From: Gerris lacustris
Taxonomy: Eukaryota > Arthropoda > Insecta > Hemiptera > Gerridae
Assembly: GCA_951217055.1 (NCBI GenBank)
Contig: OX578284.1
Span: 48,397,177 to 48,461,176, forward strand
Reading direction: 5' to 3'
DNA: 64,000 bases
Shown here: in pieces, positions 11,851 through 23,737 of the stretch
Numbering within the stretch: position 1 is the stretch's first letter
How the letters are laid out: each line of letters starts with the position of its first letter
The notes under the pieces: model-generated
What the model was told of the DNA's origin: nothing
What the model saw: only the letters and a program-made list of their open reading frames with translations
Databases searched by the model: none
Program-made: the position numbers and the translations under genes

Positions 11851-12409
11851 AAATTTATTGTTAAAATTACTTTACTTAAATGTGTATATCAACGAATCTC
11901 AGTTAAATGAATTACTTTGTCAGATGTAGCTCTCGACCTGAAACATTATTTTATAAATACGAGTATAATATTTAGTTAGTTAACTAACATGTAAATATTT
12001 AGAAATCCATATCATAGATTTTAGTTTGGTCTCTTTTTAGATTTATATATTAAACATTTCGAAAACAAATACACTTCTCTTAGAATTTCTTTCCCTTTCA
12101 TACTTAAAAATGGAAAAATCCAATGTTGATTAAACAGTTATACGTAAAGTGCATAGGTTATATATGTTTCAACATGTCATTTTATCTCAAGGCAGACAAT
12201 GTGGGGGAGAGGGTAAATTAGTAACCCTCTGGAACTTATTGGATCTCTCCAAACTAACGAACCCGTTTCCTCTTCTCGGTATTGGAGATTTATTAAAACA
12301 CATCTTTTTATTTTTTAACTTCCTTTGACTTACTAAGTGACATATAAAAAAAATCATTGAATTATATATATATTTGGATTGCAATAATATATATTTAAGT
12401 AATAATTAA

Positions 12410-12662
12410 GGCACTTCTTTAAACTTTTACTTCCCTTATAAAAAATATAAGGGAGTAACATTCTAAAGAAGGTGTCTGGAGTGTTCTTTTAGACTGTTAC
12501 TCCCTTTACAAGAACAGAATTGTGATATTCTTTTGTCCCAAAGTACATTCGACTAAACAACCTTTTGTCTTAATAGTTATTTAGAAAAAGGAATGTATAA
12601 ATAATTATATCCATTTATATTCTAAAAAGAGACCTAGGGGAGTAACAATCTAAAGAAGTGCC
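12410..12662. mobile_element. MITE with GGCACTTCTTTA..TTACTYCCC ends
   Basis: The terminal inverted repeats are GGCACTTCTTTAAACTTTTA and the complement of ggggagtaacaatctaaaga followed by agtgcc. The interior carries one extra inverted unit, taagggagtaacattctaaa paired with tagactgttactccctt. The same unit is amplified to four-plus tandem copies at 37381-37690. The rest (ttatttagaaaaaggaatgt onward) matches 37262-37330 in reverse orientation. Non-coding. Confidence 0.75.
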
Positions 12663-13471
12663 ATATTTAATAGCTTCATATTAAATAGTATCGTCTACAA
12701 ATGAAAATAGTTATTTCTGCTCTTCAAAAAATCACTTTCAGCCGCATTATTTGTGGAATTATTCCAATTTAAAATAAAATAAAAATATTATTCGGACGTT
12801 TGCAGAGGGAGCGAATTGACTATTAAATTATTATTATTATTACTATTAATTGTATATTATATATTCAATTTTTCCTCTTTACTTACGTCATTTATATGGA
12901 ATTCCGATCTTTAAAGAGAAGGAAAAATTAAATGCAATAATCTTTTCTTCTTTGCAGAGATTTATTTTATTACCTAAAATATCCATTTCTTTAATTTACT
13001 TACGCAATAATGATGTAATAGATAATATATTAAGCAGGTCTAACTTTACCTCTTTTATTCCTAATACTCTTAATTATTACTTGTGCCACTTACCTATGCA
13101 ATAGTATTTTATAAATTTATTTCGTATTTCACTTCGCATGAGAAAATAAATGAAAGCACCAATAGCATTGCTCTTTATATATTTATATGGTGTTACGTCC
13201 GAGATAGACCAATTGATATTGGGTGGTTTGGAAGCAGACCTTGCTTCAGGCTATGTTGTTCATTTATTCATTATGAAAGTACAGAATTTTACTCAATATT
13301 ATTAGATTTTCCGTTTTAAACATTTCGGTTGAAATTTTTAAAGATAAATAAATTATTGTAACTCTACCGCACCGTCATGTTTTAATATTTACCAACAAGT
13401 ATAATATACAATGCCAACATCAAATCCAAATGTTTCAAACTACTTTAATTATATGTATTATACATAATAAC

Positions 13472-13628
13472 CATATGCTTCTGAGCTTACCGAAGGGTGC
13501 GGAAGCTGCATGGTCGTTCTGAAAAAGAACATTCTATTTGTCTCCGATTTCAAAAATTCCAAAAAAAAAATACGTTTCAGACGTCAGAGAACATTTTTGC
13601 CTAACTGTCGGTGTGTCAATCGCTCTAT
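13472..13628 (+). mobile_element. Family A fragment joined to family B
   Basis: It starts tctgagcttaccgaagg and runs through attccaaaaa and cgtttcagacgtcagagaac, then stops abruptly where a family B copy begins at 13629. This indicates that family B inserted into, or recombined with, this family A copy. Confidence 0.65.
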
Positions 13629-14775
13629 TTTACTACGTTTTTATTAGCTTGCATTCTTGTTTGTTTGTTAGTTTGTTTGTTTGTTTGTTTGTCCGGTACA
13701 AATCTGGCAATCGATTTCTAACTAACTTCCCGAATAGCTAGACATTTGAAACTTTTAGCATAGCTCAGAACACGATGACAATGCATTATTTTAATACTTT
13801 TAGCCGTCTTTTAGCAGAATTTAATTAGTTTTCAGCAAATTTTGCTGTGCGGAAAGTTAGTTCGGTAAAAATCCGCAAGTTATTTTATTTGTTTTGCCAT
13901 TTCCAATATTTACGCAATCTTCATTTTGACGGGTCTCAAATTTGTGATAGATAAACATTGAATGACAGCAAAACAGGAAATATCGATTATATTATTTATC
14001 GATTATATTATTTTAAATATATCGATGGCACGCTTTAGATTTGGTGTTGGGGAGACCCGTTATACAAAGATTTGTCCTTTTATAGGATTAAGATCACCTC
14101 TCTAGATGGTTGTCATTTATGTGAATTAAATAAATTCGGAACTATTTTTTTATATATTATATAACAATAACAATTATATTATTAACATTACATACGATTC
14201 AACAGAAAATTTAAAAACGTCTATATAAAAAGTTCTTTTTATCTTGAAATTTTATTTATTTAAAATGTCTAGTTTACTTCTTTATAACTTCTATACACCA
14301 CCAAAACAAAATGTACACAGTAATATTCTGATACCCCATAATTCATTTACGATTACGCAAATTTTGCTGTAAGGAAAGTTAGTTCGGAAAAAATCCTCAA
14401 GTTATTTTATTTGTTTTGCCATATCCCATATTTACGCAATCTTCATTTTGACGGTTCTCAAATTTGTGATAGATAAACATTGAATGACAGCAAAAACAGG
14501 AAATATCGATTATATTATTTATATTATTTCAAATATATCGATGGCACGCTTTAGATTTGGTGTTGGGGAGATCCGTTGTACAAAGATTTATCCTTTTATA
14601 GGTTTAAGATCAGCTCTCTGGATGGTTGTCATTTATGAAGTAAATAAATTCGGAACTATTTTTTTTTCACTAACATTATTATATTATATAACAATAACAA
14701 TTATATTATCAACATTACATACGATTCAACAGAAAATTTAAAAACGTAGTATATAAAAAGTTCTTTTTATCTCGA
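13629..14775 (+). mobile_element. Family B repeat, tandem copies
   Basis: The copy begins actacgtttttattagcttg with a (GTTT)n run, continues through gattgcgtaaatat-type and aatatatcgatggcacg blocks, and ends aaatttaaaaacgt. Its ends carry the inverted 12-mer ACTACGTTTTTA. From 14353 (gcaaattttgctgt) the internal part starts again, giving a tandem spacing of about 516 bases. The stretch 14215-14352 matches, in reverse, 38500-38640. Other copies lie at 17505, 35905 and 38335. Confidence 0.75.
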
Positions 14776-14792
14776 AATTATTTGCGAACTAA

Positions 14793-15716
14793 AGGCCTCC
14801 ATACACGATCAAACATTTTGCGCAAAATTAGGCCATACACGGTAAACATCAAACGGCCCCAGCCACACACATGGTCAAAATGTTTGCATTTTGACCAGGG
14901 CCGTTTCTAGGTGTTTTGCCGCCTTAGGCCAAAAATTAAAAATCCCCCCCCCCCCCCCCGTCCCTTTTACTATCAACGCCTTATTCCCTTTGCCATCCAG
15001 GCTATAAGAAATAAACGTATTTGATACAAAAGAACTTGTATTTAACTTAAATCCCATCAAAAATGTAATCATTAAATAAGGACTGTTACATATTATTTAA
15101 TTTCAAATATTTCTTATAACTTTAGTGGTATTTTAGATTATTTCTTTTAACTTTCTTTGGCTGTTTAGTACCTTCCTTACCTATATTTTAGGAAGAGTCT
15201 TTAATAAGATCTCTAATGTCCAGCTGGTAAGTAATGTCTTTTTCTAATAAAATAGTGGCTAGTTTCACAAGTCTTTTTTGGCTCATGGAACTGCGCAGAT
15301 AGGTTTCTATTAATTTGAGTGTCTCATCAAAACAAAATTTTCATCTCACTTGTTTTGGTCCATTTACATCCAAAAGAGTTCTTAATTTATCTCCACTTGA
15401 GTTTATTTAGTCAAAGTAAACACGTATAAAAGTAATTGTTCGGTATATGCTTTTGAAAACAATAAAATTTTTCCTATATTTATTTTTTTGTCTTTTCTAA
15501 TTTGCTCGTTTTTTTTTTTTTTCATTTTTTGATTAAACATTCATTTTTCCCTCTTCTTTTTGCCGCCCCTAAAATTTTGCTCGATCTAATTTGCTCGATT
15601 TTTTTCATTTTTTGGTTAAACATTCATTTTTCCCTCTTCTTTTTGCCGCCCTAGGCGACTGCCTAGTCTTGCCTATTAGTAGAAACGGCCCTGATTCTGA
15701 CCGTGTATGGGGGCCT
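14793..15716. mobile_element. AGGCC(C/T)CCATACACG MITE split by a hAT-type element
   Basis: The outer element starts aggcctccatacacgatcaa after TAA (14790-14792) and ends accgtgtatgggggcct before TTA (15717-15719). It is the same family as 42335-42479 and 57120-57283. Its interior is interrupted at 14896-15693, so the original element was only about 125 bases. The TWA target site fits PIF/Harbinger-type MITEs. Confidence 0.75.
14896..15693. mobile_element. hAT-type non-autonomous element with 8-bp duplication
   Basis: The ends are CAGGGCCGTTTCTA and TAGAAACGGCCCTG, a 14-base perfect inverted repeat. It is flanked by attttgac (14888-14895) and attctgac (15694-15701), an 8-base duplication with one difference. 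CAGGG ends and 8-bp duplications are hallmarks of hAT transposons. The 798-base interior has a poly-C run (about 14943-14960) and an internal direct duplication of about 77 bases, near 15500-15660. No transposase is seen. Confidence 0.85.
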
Positions 15717-15824
15717 TTAGTGATACTAGTATGGCGTTAAAGTTAGAGCAACCCCATTTGTTTTTCTACCACATGCACACAAAAATGAAACATTTATTTA
15801 CACCTGACTATTTCTTCAAAAGAG

Positions 15825-16750
15825 GGGAGACCGGGGACGGTTGAAACATTCTTTACAAAATCGCTTCCTGCAAAAACATGTTAACCTCAATGTATTTGAC
15901 AGTGGGCCTTAATTGAACTTTATTTATCAGACTAGAAATGGATGAGGTTATAGTAAGATTATCTGCATTACAAAAATATTTATAGGCATTTTAAAAATGC
16001 AAGAAACATGTTTCAACCGACCTCATGCCAGAGGCGGTTGTAACAGTTATTGGGGTTAGCTGTAACCCTAACTGAATAAAGAGAATTATGTTAGAAATAA
16101 TTATTTATCGAGTCAAAATCACAGAACATGAAGCAAAATAATTGAATAATTGGTCATATACGCAGAATAATAGGTGTTTAAGATAAATGAAACAATAATA
16201 AATATTCTAAATATAATTTGTATCATATATTTTGTAGTTCTAGGTTAATTAACATTAAAACTAATAACATTTGACGAAATTTAAAAAAAAGATTTAATTT
16301 AAATGAAGCTTAAAGTGTATTTGATAATTGTATACTTTATAGCCAGCTGGTGACTTAATTGTAAACATTGTTACAACAGTACACAGAGCATGTTTTAAAA
16401 AAGTTGTCGTCATAACCTCCGAAATAAACAATTTAGATAAAAAAGAATTACACCTGTTGAACTTCCATAACCAAAGTTCTTACGTTAAAAACTATCATAA
16501 CCACAACTATTTTAGTTTTGGATAAAAAAGCAAAAGAGTAGCAACAAAAATACTTACTTTTGGACGCGAAAACACAATACCCCCTCTCAGAAACTTATGA
16601 TTAACTCGAAACGACACCAAACCCAAAAGATCAGATTCCGCCACGGAAGCCGCGTCCCTTTTCCTTGGTTGTTCCCAAATATCGCTAATTTTTCAACCCA
16701 TTAATTGGGTTGTTTCAAACGTACCCTGTTTCAACCGTCCCCAGTCTCCC
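15825..16750. mobile_element. DNA-transposon remnant with GGGAGACCGGGGACGG ends
   Basis: The left GGGAGACCGGGGACGGTTGA and right TCAACCGTCCCCAGTCTCCC are inverted copies over about 24 bases with one mismatch and one gap. Subterminal copies of the GTTTCAACCG word occur at about 16010-16020 and near the right end. The 926-base interior has no frame with a recognisable transposase, so it is non-autonomous. The target duplication is unclear. Confidence 0.75.
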
Positions 16751-17504
16751 TTACTCATTTTATTTTTTTATGAAATTTTATCAATTAATAATATTAAAGC
16801 ATTTTAAAAAGCATTTAAGCGGTAACTTATCGGTAACATAAACATCCTTGGTTAAAGACCACAGCTAGCGGAATATGTGGCCAAGAGTCGTGGGCTTACT
16901 ATACCTTGAGACAAGATCTCACAAGATTTGAAGACACTGGATCTCGCGCTAGGAAACATAGTAAATTCCGTTCTAGGTTAAAAATTGAATTATACGATCG
17001 ATTTATCCCTGGTGAAGTGATAAGGGCTCTTGTATCGTAGATAAGAAGTGTCAATATTTTATCCAGGACGATAAGATGAAGGCAAACAAAGAGTTGCTAC
17101 AAGGCAGCCTGGAAGTTAGCCCCTTCTGACCCGAGACCATCAGAAAACAAGGCTTCTCTTTGTTCAGCAACAAATAATCTGAACAATTGTGGGCTGAAAG
17201 GAAATTCTCTTCACTTATTAAACAAGAATAGGCTTCTGATCATACGATTAACGTACATTCAATCATCTGGAGACGTTCGTGCTAACGATATATATTTATA
17301 CTCATAATATGAGTATGAATTTATCCTATGAATACATGTTACCCACACAAAGTTTAATAAGCTAAACACTTATATTTTTTTATACAACAGAAAGGGTGTT
17401 TCCATTTTTTTTATTTATTTTTAGTTTATTTCTCATATTCCTTATAAGGTTATTGTCTTTTCTCATATGATCATATCGTATGAGAATAACCACTTCAATA
17501 TGTG
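16751..17504. other. No gene recognised
   Basis: Mixed-composition DNA without long frames. A moderately GC-rich section at 16860-17180 has no match elsewhere in the window. No motif can be assigned. Confidence 0.35.
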
Positions 17505-18175
17505 TAGGATAAAATATATTTTAAAAAATTTCAAGATAAAAAGAACTTTGTATATACTATGTTTTTAAATTTTCTGTTGTAATCGTATGTAATGTTGATA
17601 ATATAATTATTGTTATTGTTATATAATATATATTGTTAGTGAAAAAAAAAAAATAGTTCCGAATTTATTTACTTCACTTAAATGACAACCATCTAGTGCG
17701 AGCTGATCTTAAACCTATAAAAGGACAAATCTTTGTACAACGAATCTCCCCAACACCAAATCTAAACCGTGCCATCGATATATTTGAAATAATATAATCG
17801 ATAAATAATATAATCGATATATTTCCTGTTTTGCTGTCATTCAATGTTTATCTCTTATTTAAAAAAATCACAAATTTGAAACCCGTCAAAATGAAGATTG
17901 CGTAAATATGGGACATGGCAAAACAAATAAAATAACTTGCGATTTTTTCCGAACGAACTTTCCATAAATCAAAATTTGCTGAAAACCAATTAAATTCTGC
18001 TGAAAGATGGCTAAAAGTATTAAAATTATGGATTGTCATCGTGTTCTGAGCTATGCTAAAACTTTCAAATATCTAGCTACTCGGGAAGTTAGTTAAACAT
18101 AGATTGCCAGATTTGTACCGGACAAACAAACAAACAAACAAACAAGAAAGCAAGCTAATAAAAACGTGGTAAAAA
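17505..18175 (-). mobile_element. Family B repeat, reverse copy
   Basis: A nearly complete copy in reverse orientation. It runs from tcaagataaaaagaacttt through tgccatcgatatatttg and ggacatggcaaaac to a (CAAA)n run and aataaaaacgtggt. The terminal 12-mers are slightly decayed. Small frames inside it are repeat-derived. Confidence 0.8.
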
Positions 18176-18699
18176 AAAAAAAATATCCTTCCAACACAAA
18201 TCAATTAAACTTATACGAGTTCAAACTTACTTGGTTCAGTTTTTACCAATTATTATTTGGTACAGGATTTACTCATAAAAAGTTCAAAAAGCCAGAGAAA
18301 TATCTTCTATAAAACAAAAGTAGTGCGAAAAATTTGCCGACCAGTATATTTCATTCAACACATTTAATAATATTTTTGTTTCTAATATCTTTATAGGACT
18401 AATTGTCTATTCTCATATATTCGCGTCATGTATGCGAAACCACTACAATTGTTTAAAAATTTGTAGTATTAAATATATATTTTTAAAAAATAGGTAAAAC
18501 AAACTCGAACAATAATTTTTTATATACCTACATTAATAACAATAAGTAAGACAGAATTTAAGTCCAATAATATCTAATTAATTCAATTGATTTCCCAAAC
18601 ATATTTAAAAAGGTTTTTAACAGGTGATTTGGTATAACAATCTGTATTTTAAAAGCTTTCATTTCACTTGCAATGAATGTATGATGTATTGTATATATG

Positions 18700-19010
18700 T
18701 TCGGGTCAAATCTTGCAACTGAATTTTAAAGCAGTTAGCCTCAACCGATTGAATTGAAATTTTGCATACACGTTTAGTTTGGACGATAATGCATGGTTAG
18801 CTAAGTGACGTCATTTTAAATCCAATATGGCGAGCTGCCCAAGATGGTGGACTAGTTATTTTTTAAGCACACCCAAAATATGGGTATCAAATGAAAGGGT
18901 TTGCTGAGATGAATGAGAATAAAAACTTGTTTTTAAAAATATTTTTATATATAATCAACTTATTATATTTCAAACACCGCATGTTTTGATTTTTAGGTAA
19001 ATCATATAAT
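18700..19010. repeat. Likely dispersed repeat fragment
   Basis: The words gtgacgtcattttaaatcc, aatatggcgagctgcccaag and atgggtatcaaatgaaaggg are of the style that recurs in insect repeats and is partly echoed at 40900-40990. The boundaries cannot be set. 18176-18699 and 19011-19208 show nothing else. Confidence 0.35.
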
Positions 19011-19208
19011 ATTATCGTCAGTATCTCGTTAACTAGATTTTTCCCGGGAAATCTACTTGTATTTTGATTCGTGTTTAAATAGAATTCATTTTAGATTTTT
19101 TAAATCAAAATCGTCAGAACCATTTACAAAGAAGATCTATTTAATTTTTTGAGCTAAAATTAATTTGTTGGTTTTTGCCTCGTAGTATGAATTTGTGAAC
19201 TTAAGGTA

Positions 19209-19392
19209 TGTTTTTCTAGACGCGACTCCAGCGATAGTCGCTGAGCGTTAGCCGCTAGCACAAAATAATAAGAGTTTGCAAATTAAGATTGGCTCAGCTA
19301 GGAAAAACGGTAACATTACATGCAAACTCAGAACAGGAGTCCTCAGCGACTATCGCTTGAGCGCCTATCGCTGGAGTCGAGTCTAGGAAAAT
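19209..19392. mobile_element. MITE with CTAGAC.CGACTCCAGCGATAG ends
   Basis: The left ctagacgcgactccagcgat is repeated inverted at the right end (atcgctggagtcgagtctag) with one mismatch. A second inner pair, cgatagtcgctga and tcagcgactatcg, lies just inside. The element is about 184 bases and non-coding. The target duplication is not clear. Confidence 0.7.
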
Positions 19393-20210
19393 ATAGCTTT
19401 ATATTCCAAATTTATTCAAAATCGACTTAGTAGTATAATAGGCCTCACGTGTCTCCACAGACTGCAGACAGACGACAGAATTTTTTTTTAAATGATTGGT
19501 TGTGTTTTTCTTCAATGTGTGATAGCGACTCATTATGAAAGAGGTGTAAGTTCATTAACTAAAAAACGTCTTCACCCAAAAAATTGTTATTGAAACAATT
19601 AAACTTTTTCAGCTGTTCTAAAGCAGCCTCCTTTAGATAATCTACAGGTTATTGGAACGACTTCGAAAGCACCAGTGGTTTTTTGAACACAGGGGACTCG
19701 AATTTGCTCGCTATCAAATACTTTCTATCTATTATGTTAAGTTTATGAAAAAGTACAATAAAATATAATGCCTTATTTCATTGTGTCATTCTATTTCTAT
19801 TAATACGCTTTATACATTTTATTTTTGCTCCATTCTATATTTTTACATAAATATTTCATCTGTTTGCTTAAATATATATTTACCTTAATACTTTCTCAAC
19901 ACATATTAGATTCCTTTTATCAGTGGCAAGCAACATGAGGTTGAAATTTCCAATGTATATTTTAATGCTACTTCCCTCAAGGGATTTGGTTTAAAGCCTA
20001 CGCGCCTCACGGGAGTATAATCCCTTTTTCTCCCTGTGTCAAGTTTTTCAAATCCCACCTGAGTTTATTTCTGATAACCTGGAGAAGCTAATGTTTTCTC
20101 TCTCCGGTTTTGAAATAAGCTTTTTTATAGATAAATGTGTGTATTTTATTATACTTTATTTTAAAACAAATTATATTTTTACCTTTTATTTTATATATAC
20201 TATATACAGC
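19393..20210. other. No gene recognised
   Basis: AT-rich DNA without repeat boundaries or coding signals that I can support. Confidence 0.3.
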
Positions 20211-20344
20211 AACAAACAAAACTCAGGTTTCGGTCACAAAAATCGTCACAATTTTACAATCCCGACGTTTCGGTTTTTACTTAAAAGCTTCTTCAGGGGC
20301 CGTAAAACATCTAAACAACGACTGTAACCTGAGTTTTGTTTGTT
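20211..20344. mobile_element. Short fold-back element
   Basis: aacaaacaaaactcaggtt (20211-20229) and its exact complement aacctgagttttgtttgtt (20326-20344) bound a 134-base unit. The interior has ccgacgtttcggtttttac and gcttcttcaggg. On the minus strand this reads CCCTGAAGAAGC, then a spacer, then CCGAAACGTCGG, a layout shared with the fold-backs at 2208-3291 and 22971-23324. It is followed by a (TA)n tract. Confidence 0.7.
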
Positions 20345-20372
20345 TCTGTTTATATTTACGGTCGAGATTTTA

Positions 20373-20375
<3 letters not shown>

Positions 20376-20466
<91 letters not shown>

Positions 20467-20467
20467 T
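20376..20467. repeat. (TA)n microsatellite
   Basis: About 46 TA units with one G interruption near the right end. It gives meaningless Tyr/Ile frames on both strands. Confidence 0.97.
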
Positions 20468-20521
20468 TTGCAATGTAATACCGTGTTTTTCACACTGCAA
20501 TAAGGTACACAACTTGTGTTA

Positions 20522-20678
20522 GCGAGAGACACCAAGGGATGTGCCACGAAAGCGTGACACTTAGGAACTGTTCCAACATCAGACATTTCGTCAAAAAGAC
20601 GTTGGCTCGGCATTACGCCATGTCCTGCATCGTTCCTATGTGTCACGCTTTCGTGGCACATACCTTGGTGTCTCTCGC
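20522..20678. mobile_element. MITE with GCGAGAGACACC ends and TTA duplication
   Basis: The arms extend about 45 bases. The left gcgagagacaccaaggga and atgtgccacgaaagcgtgac pair with the right gtcacgctttcgtggcacat and ccttggtgtctctcgc. TTA flanks both sides (20519-20521 and 20679-20681), as expected for PIF/Harbinger-type elements. The element is 157 bases, has few mismatches and is non-coding, so it is probably a recent insertion. Confidence 0.85.
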
Positions 20679-20681
20679 TTA

Positions 20682-21299
20682 CTCAAATAATATAACGACG
20701 CTCAAAGTATAGAAAATAGTTAATCCAAAAGAAAAGCTTGCTTGGATTGAATTTGGAGAATTCTTTGAAAAAAGCTATTCTGAAAACCAAAAGCTGTTTT
20801 TTCAAAATTCTTAAGAGCTTGAGGAACGCAAACGAATGTCCTTTAAAATTCATAAAGGATTGAACAGGAAATTTTATTACTGATAAAAGTAGGATAATGG
20901 AGGGAATTCTTCGTCAAGTTGTTGGATGATGAAGGGAATCGCCAAGTACAGAAGATAGGACTAGAGACGAGGAAGACTGTACGAAGGAAGAAGGGGAAAA
21001 AGACATCATTACACGAAATACAACTACAGTGTTCAGGGCCCCTAATAGATATCGCAAGTCGGTACTATCGATTTTTATAATGACGATATAATATACAGTC
21101 TCGAAAAGGTCGACAGTGAGATAACGTGTTATCAGAAGGGGCACCGTACACTGTAGTTTAGTCCACGAAGGGAAATGCAATGAGCACTAAACAAGATGAA
21201 GTTAAGAATATCTGCAGTGTCTAATAGCATCTCCCCTTAATTGCTAAAGTATATCGGACAAATGGTAGTAGATCTACTTTTTATTTTTAAGTATTTTGT
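20682..21299. other. No gene recognised
   Basis: An 88-codon minus-strand frame (20914-21180) has no motif. The composition is less AT-rich than the neighbouring repeats. It may be older decayed LINE sequence, since a reverse-transcriptase remnant begins just downstream. Confidence 0.3.
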
Positions 21300-21471
21300 A
21301 ATGCCTGGTGAACAAAGAAAATTCCCAAGGGCTGAGCCATTATTGTACCTGTATTTAAGAAAAGAGACAATAGGCAATGCGAATCACCGAGCCATTTCTC
21401 TCTTGAGAGTGGGAGGAAAGATCTCTTTTACAACAATTTTCGAGCGATTTAAGTCTTTTACCTCCCACTGA
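21300..21471 (+). pseudogene. LINE reverse-transcriptase remnant
   Basis: The frame reads an Arg-Lys-Glu-Thr stretch, then NANHRAISLLRVGGKISFTT followed by IFERFKSF. This matches the N-terminal reverse-transcriptase pattern of LINEs (N-x-R-x-I-S-L-L-x-V-x-x-K-I-x-x-x-I-x-E-R). The remnant ends at a stop (21469-21471), and no catalytic YADD region follows, so it is a short dead fragment. Confidence 0.6.
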
Positions 21472-22970
21472 ACTATTAGTTGAGGAATCATTTTCATTTT
21501 TTACAAATCTATGTTTATTCGTATTTTAATTGTTATCTTTAAGGTCACTGAACACTTAAGAAAATAAAGAAATGTTATCTCTACTTGAGATTACAATAAG
21601 AACACCACTTGATAAAAACCGACTTTTATATAGCGTGATACTAAATTGATATGTATATTTATATATTTTTTTTTAATATTGATGGTAGCATGTTATTGTT
21701 TTGATATTAAAAAAAGTTAATGATCAATTATTATTAATTTAAATTGCCTCTTTTTATAATTATAGAATTTTATACGTTTTTTTTTATCGTGTTATTTTAA
21801 CGAGTTTGTTCTCAAATGTTAATTATGATTTGATATTGTTTTTTTCTCTATCTCGTCGTATCTTTATTTTATTTTTACATTTATTGATTCCTTTCTCCAA
21901 TTTTGAATTCTTTCTTCATTTATGTTTTACCTTTCTAGGTTGTATGCAGTATCTTATAAGTAAGAAATAGAGACAGATCTTATTTTGGCGATAGAGTAAT
22001 ATGCCTTGGTTTGAACATGAATAATAAATTCCTATTTTGGTTCAATTAATTCTTATCAAACTAGACATTTACTAGTAATCTTACTTAGTAGTCCCTTAGT
22101 CTCCATCTACTGGGTTTCCTTATGCCTGCTATTCTCCCTAAGTATGTCATAAACAAGGCATGAATACAGCTTTTCTTCTGTACTAGAGGAGAATATATAT
22201 AAAAATAGGCCTTGGCAAGAACGTAAATTGTTATAGACTTCCATCTTTGTTCGCTACTCACTTGAGCCTTTATATGGGAAACTTTATTCATGGTATAAAA
22301 GAGTCGTCCATGGCATATGCTCTCGCTTCCACTTCCGCAGTGATTCACCACCTGCATTCCCTACTACACCTAGGTACTTGAAGCATCGTACTTACTCTAG
22401 TTCTTCCTCTTTGAGGTTACAAAGACAATATAGTAAGCTCTCTTTAGCTTACAATATTTCCTTTGTCTTGCCTACATTTTTTTCCCCTTTCTTCAAGTTT
22501 ATTGATCCAATCAATCTATCGAATGTAATATTGAAACGCCTAAGATTATCCTCTAACAACTATAACTACGAAAAGAATTACTTGCAGAATGAACTAGTCA
22601 TATTCTTTTCTTTTTTTTTTTCTTTACATAATGATTTATGAGATATGTAGATCTATATTTATATTTTATTATGCGTATGGACATGGATATATTTTTTTGG
22701 GGGTAACACTGTCTTTTGATCAAAATATTTTTCAAACTGCGCACGTTGTCATTGTACCACTTTTATTTGAATTTTGTTATGTTCAAGAACATGTCAAAAG
22801 ATGTGTATTTTAAAAGTAAAAAAAAAAAAAAATCAATCTATTAAGTTAGTTTTAATTACCTATGTATAAAACGCGTAACAAGCAGGATAAATTATGTCTT
22901 CCTCGTGGACAAAACTTTTAGATATAAGCTATAATAACCAATTTGTAGCAAGTGGATGAAACACTATTTC
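21472..22970. other. AT-rich, no gene recognised
   Basis: Frames at 22085-22357 (minus) and 22378-22641 (plus) are under 95 codons and lack recognisable motifs. A poly-T run near 22611-22622 and a poly-A run near 22820 are seen. Confidence 0.35.
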
Positions 22971-23324
22971 TTTAACAATACAAATGCCAATTTCCAGCTC
23001 TTACCAGAATATCCGTCGAATGTAGTTCCTCTTTCCTCTTAGTTCCCCCTTTCTTCATCCCATTACATCCATTTGCTCACATCCATCCTCCACTGATGAT
23101 GACCCCTTATAATCTGATGATTTCGCTATTATAGCGATACATTTTCTTACTTCATACCTTTGTAAGAAGTGAGAAAATGTTTCGCTGTCTTCATCAGTGG
23201 AGGATAGAAGTGATTGAATGGATGTAATGGGATGAGGAAAGGAGGAACTACTGAAATGAGGAACTACATTCGACGGATATTCTGGTTAGAGCTGCAAACT
23301 TGACAGGTGTAGTGTATTGTTAAA
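22971..23324. mobile_element. Fold-back element with arms of about 160 bases
   Basis: The left arm starts tttaacaataca and the right arm ends tgtattgttaaa. The shared inner blocks include agaatatccgtcgaatgtag, cccattacatccat and cctccactgatga, on opposite strands. The centre is about 20 bases. On the minus strand the right arm gives CACTGATGAAGACAGCGAAAC. No coding sequence. Confidence 0.75.
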
Positions 23325-23660
23325 TAAATTAGATAATGATTTTGAATCATTGTATATAAATATAACAGTTACATTAGCAATTTGTTGCAATATTAGCACT
23401 TTGTTTTAGTAAACAAAAAGCAATAAAAGCAACCTTAAATTACACTTATAATTACAATTATTTTCATTAAATTGTTTAAGTCAGAAAAAAGGTTGGTAAC
23501 AAAGGAAAGCTGAGATTTGGTAAAAGCTTTTGTAAGTAAAGATTATCTCAGCTTTCAGCTGATTAAGAAGTTTAAACTCACCTTTAGCTCATTACACAAA
23601 TAGCTCTTTTAATTAGCCTCTTGCAATTATCCTTTTTTTCCTGTAATAAATAACTTTTAA

Positions 23661-23661
<1 letters not shown>

Positions 23662-23735
<74 letters not shown>
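23662..23735. repeat. (TA)n microsatellite
   Basis: About 37 uninterrupted TA units. Confidence 0.97.

Positions 23736-23737
<2 letters not shown>

Noticed and set aside
20137..20661. Frames with long Tyr-Ile runs
   Set aside because: They read through the (TA)n tract and neighbouring MITEs.
22085..22357. 90-codon minus-strand frame resembling a coding exon
   Set aside because: No motif, no splice sites in useful places, and the neighbouring DNA is undifferentiated.
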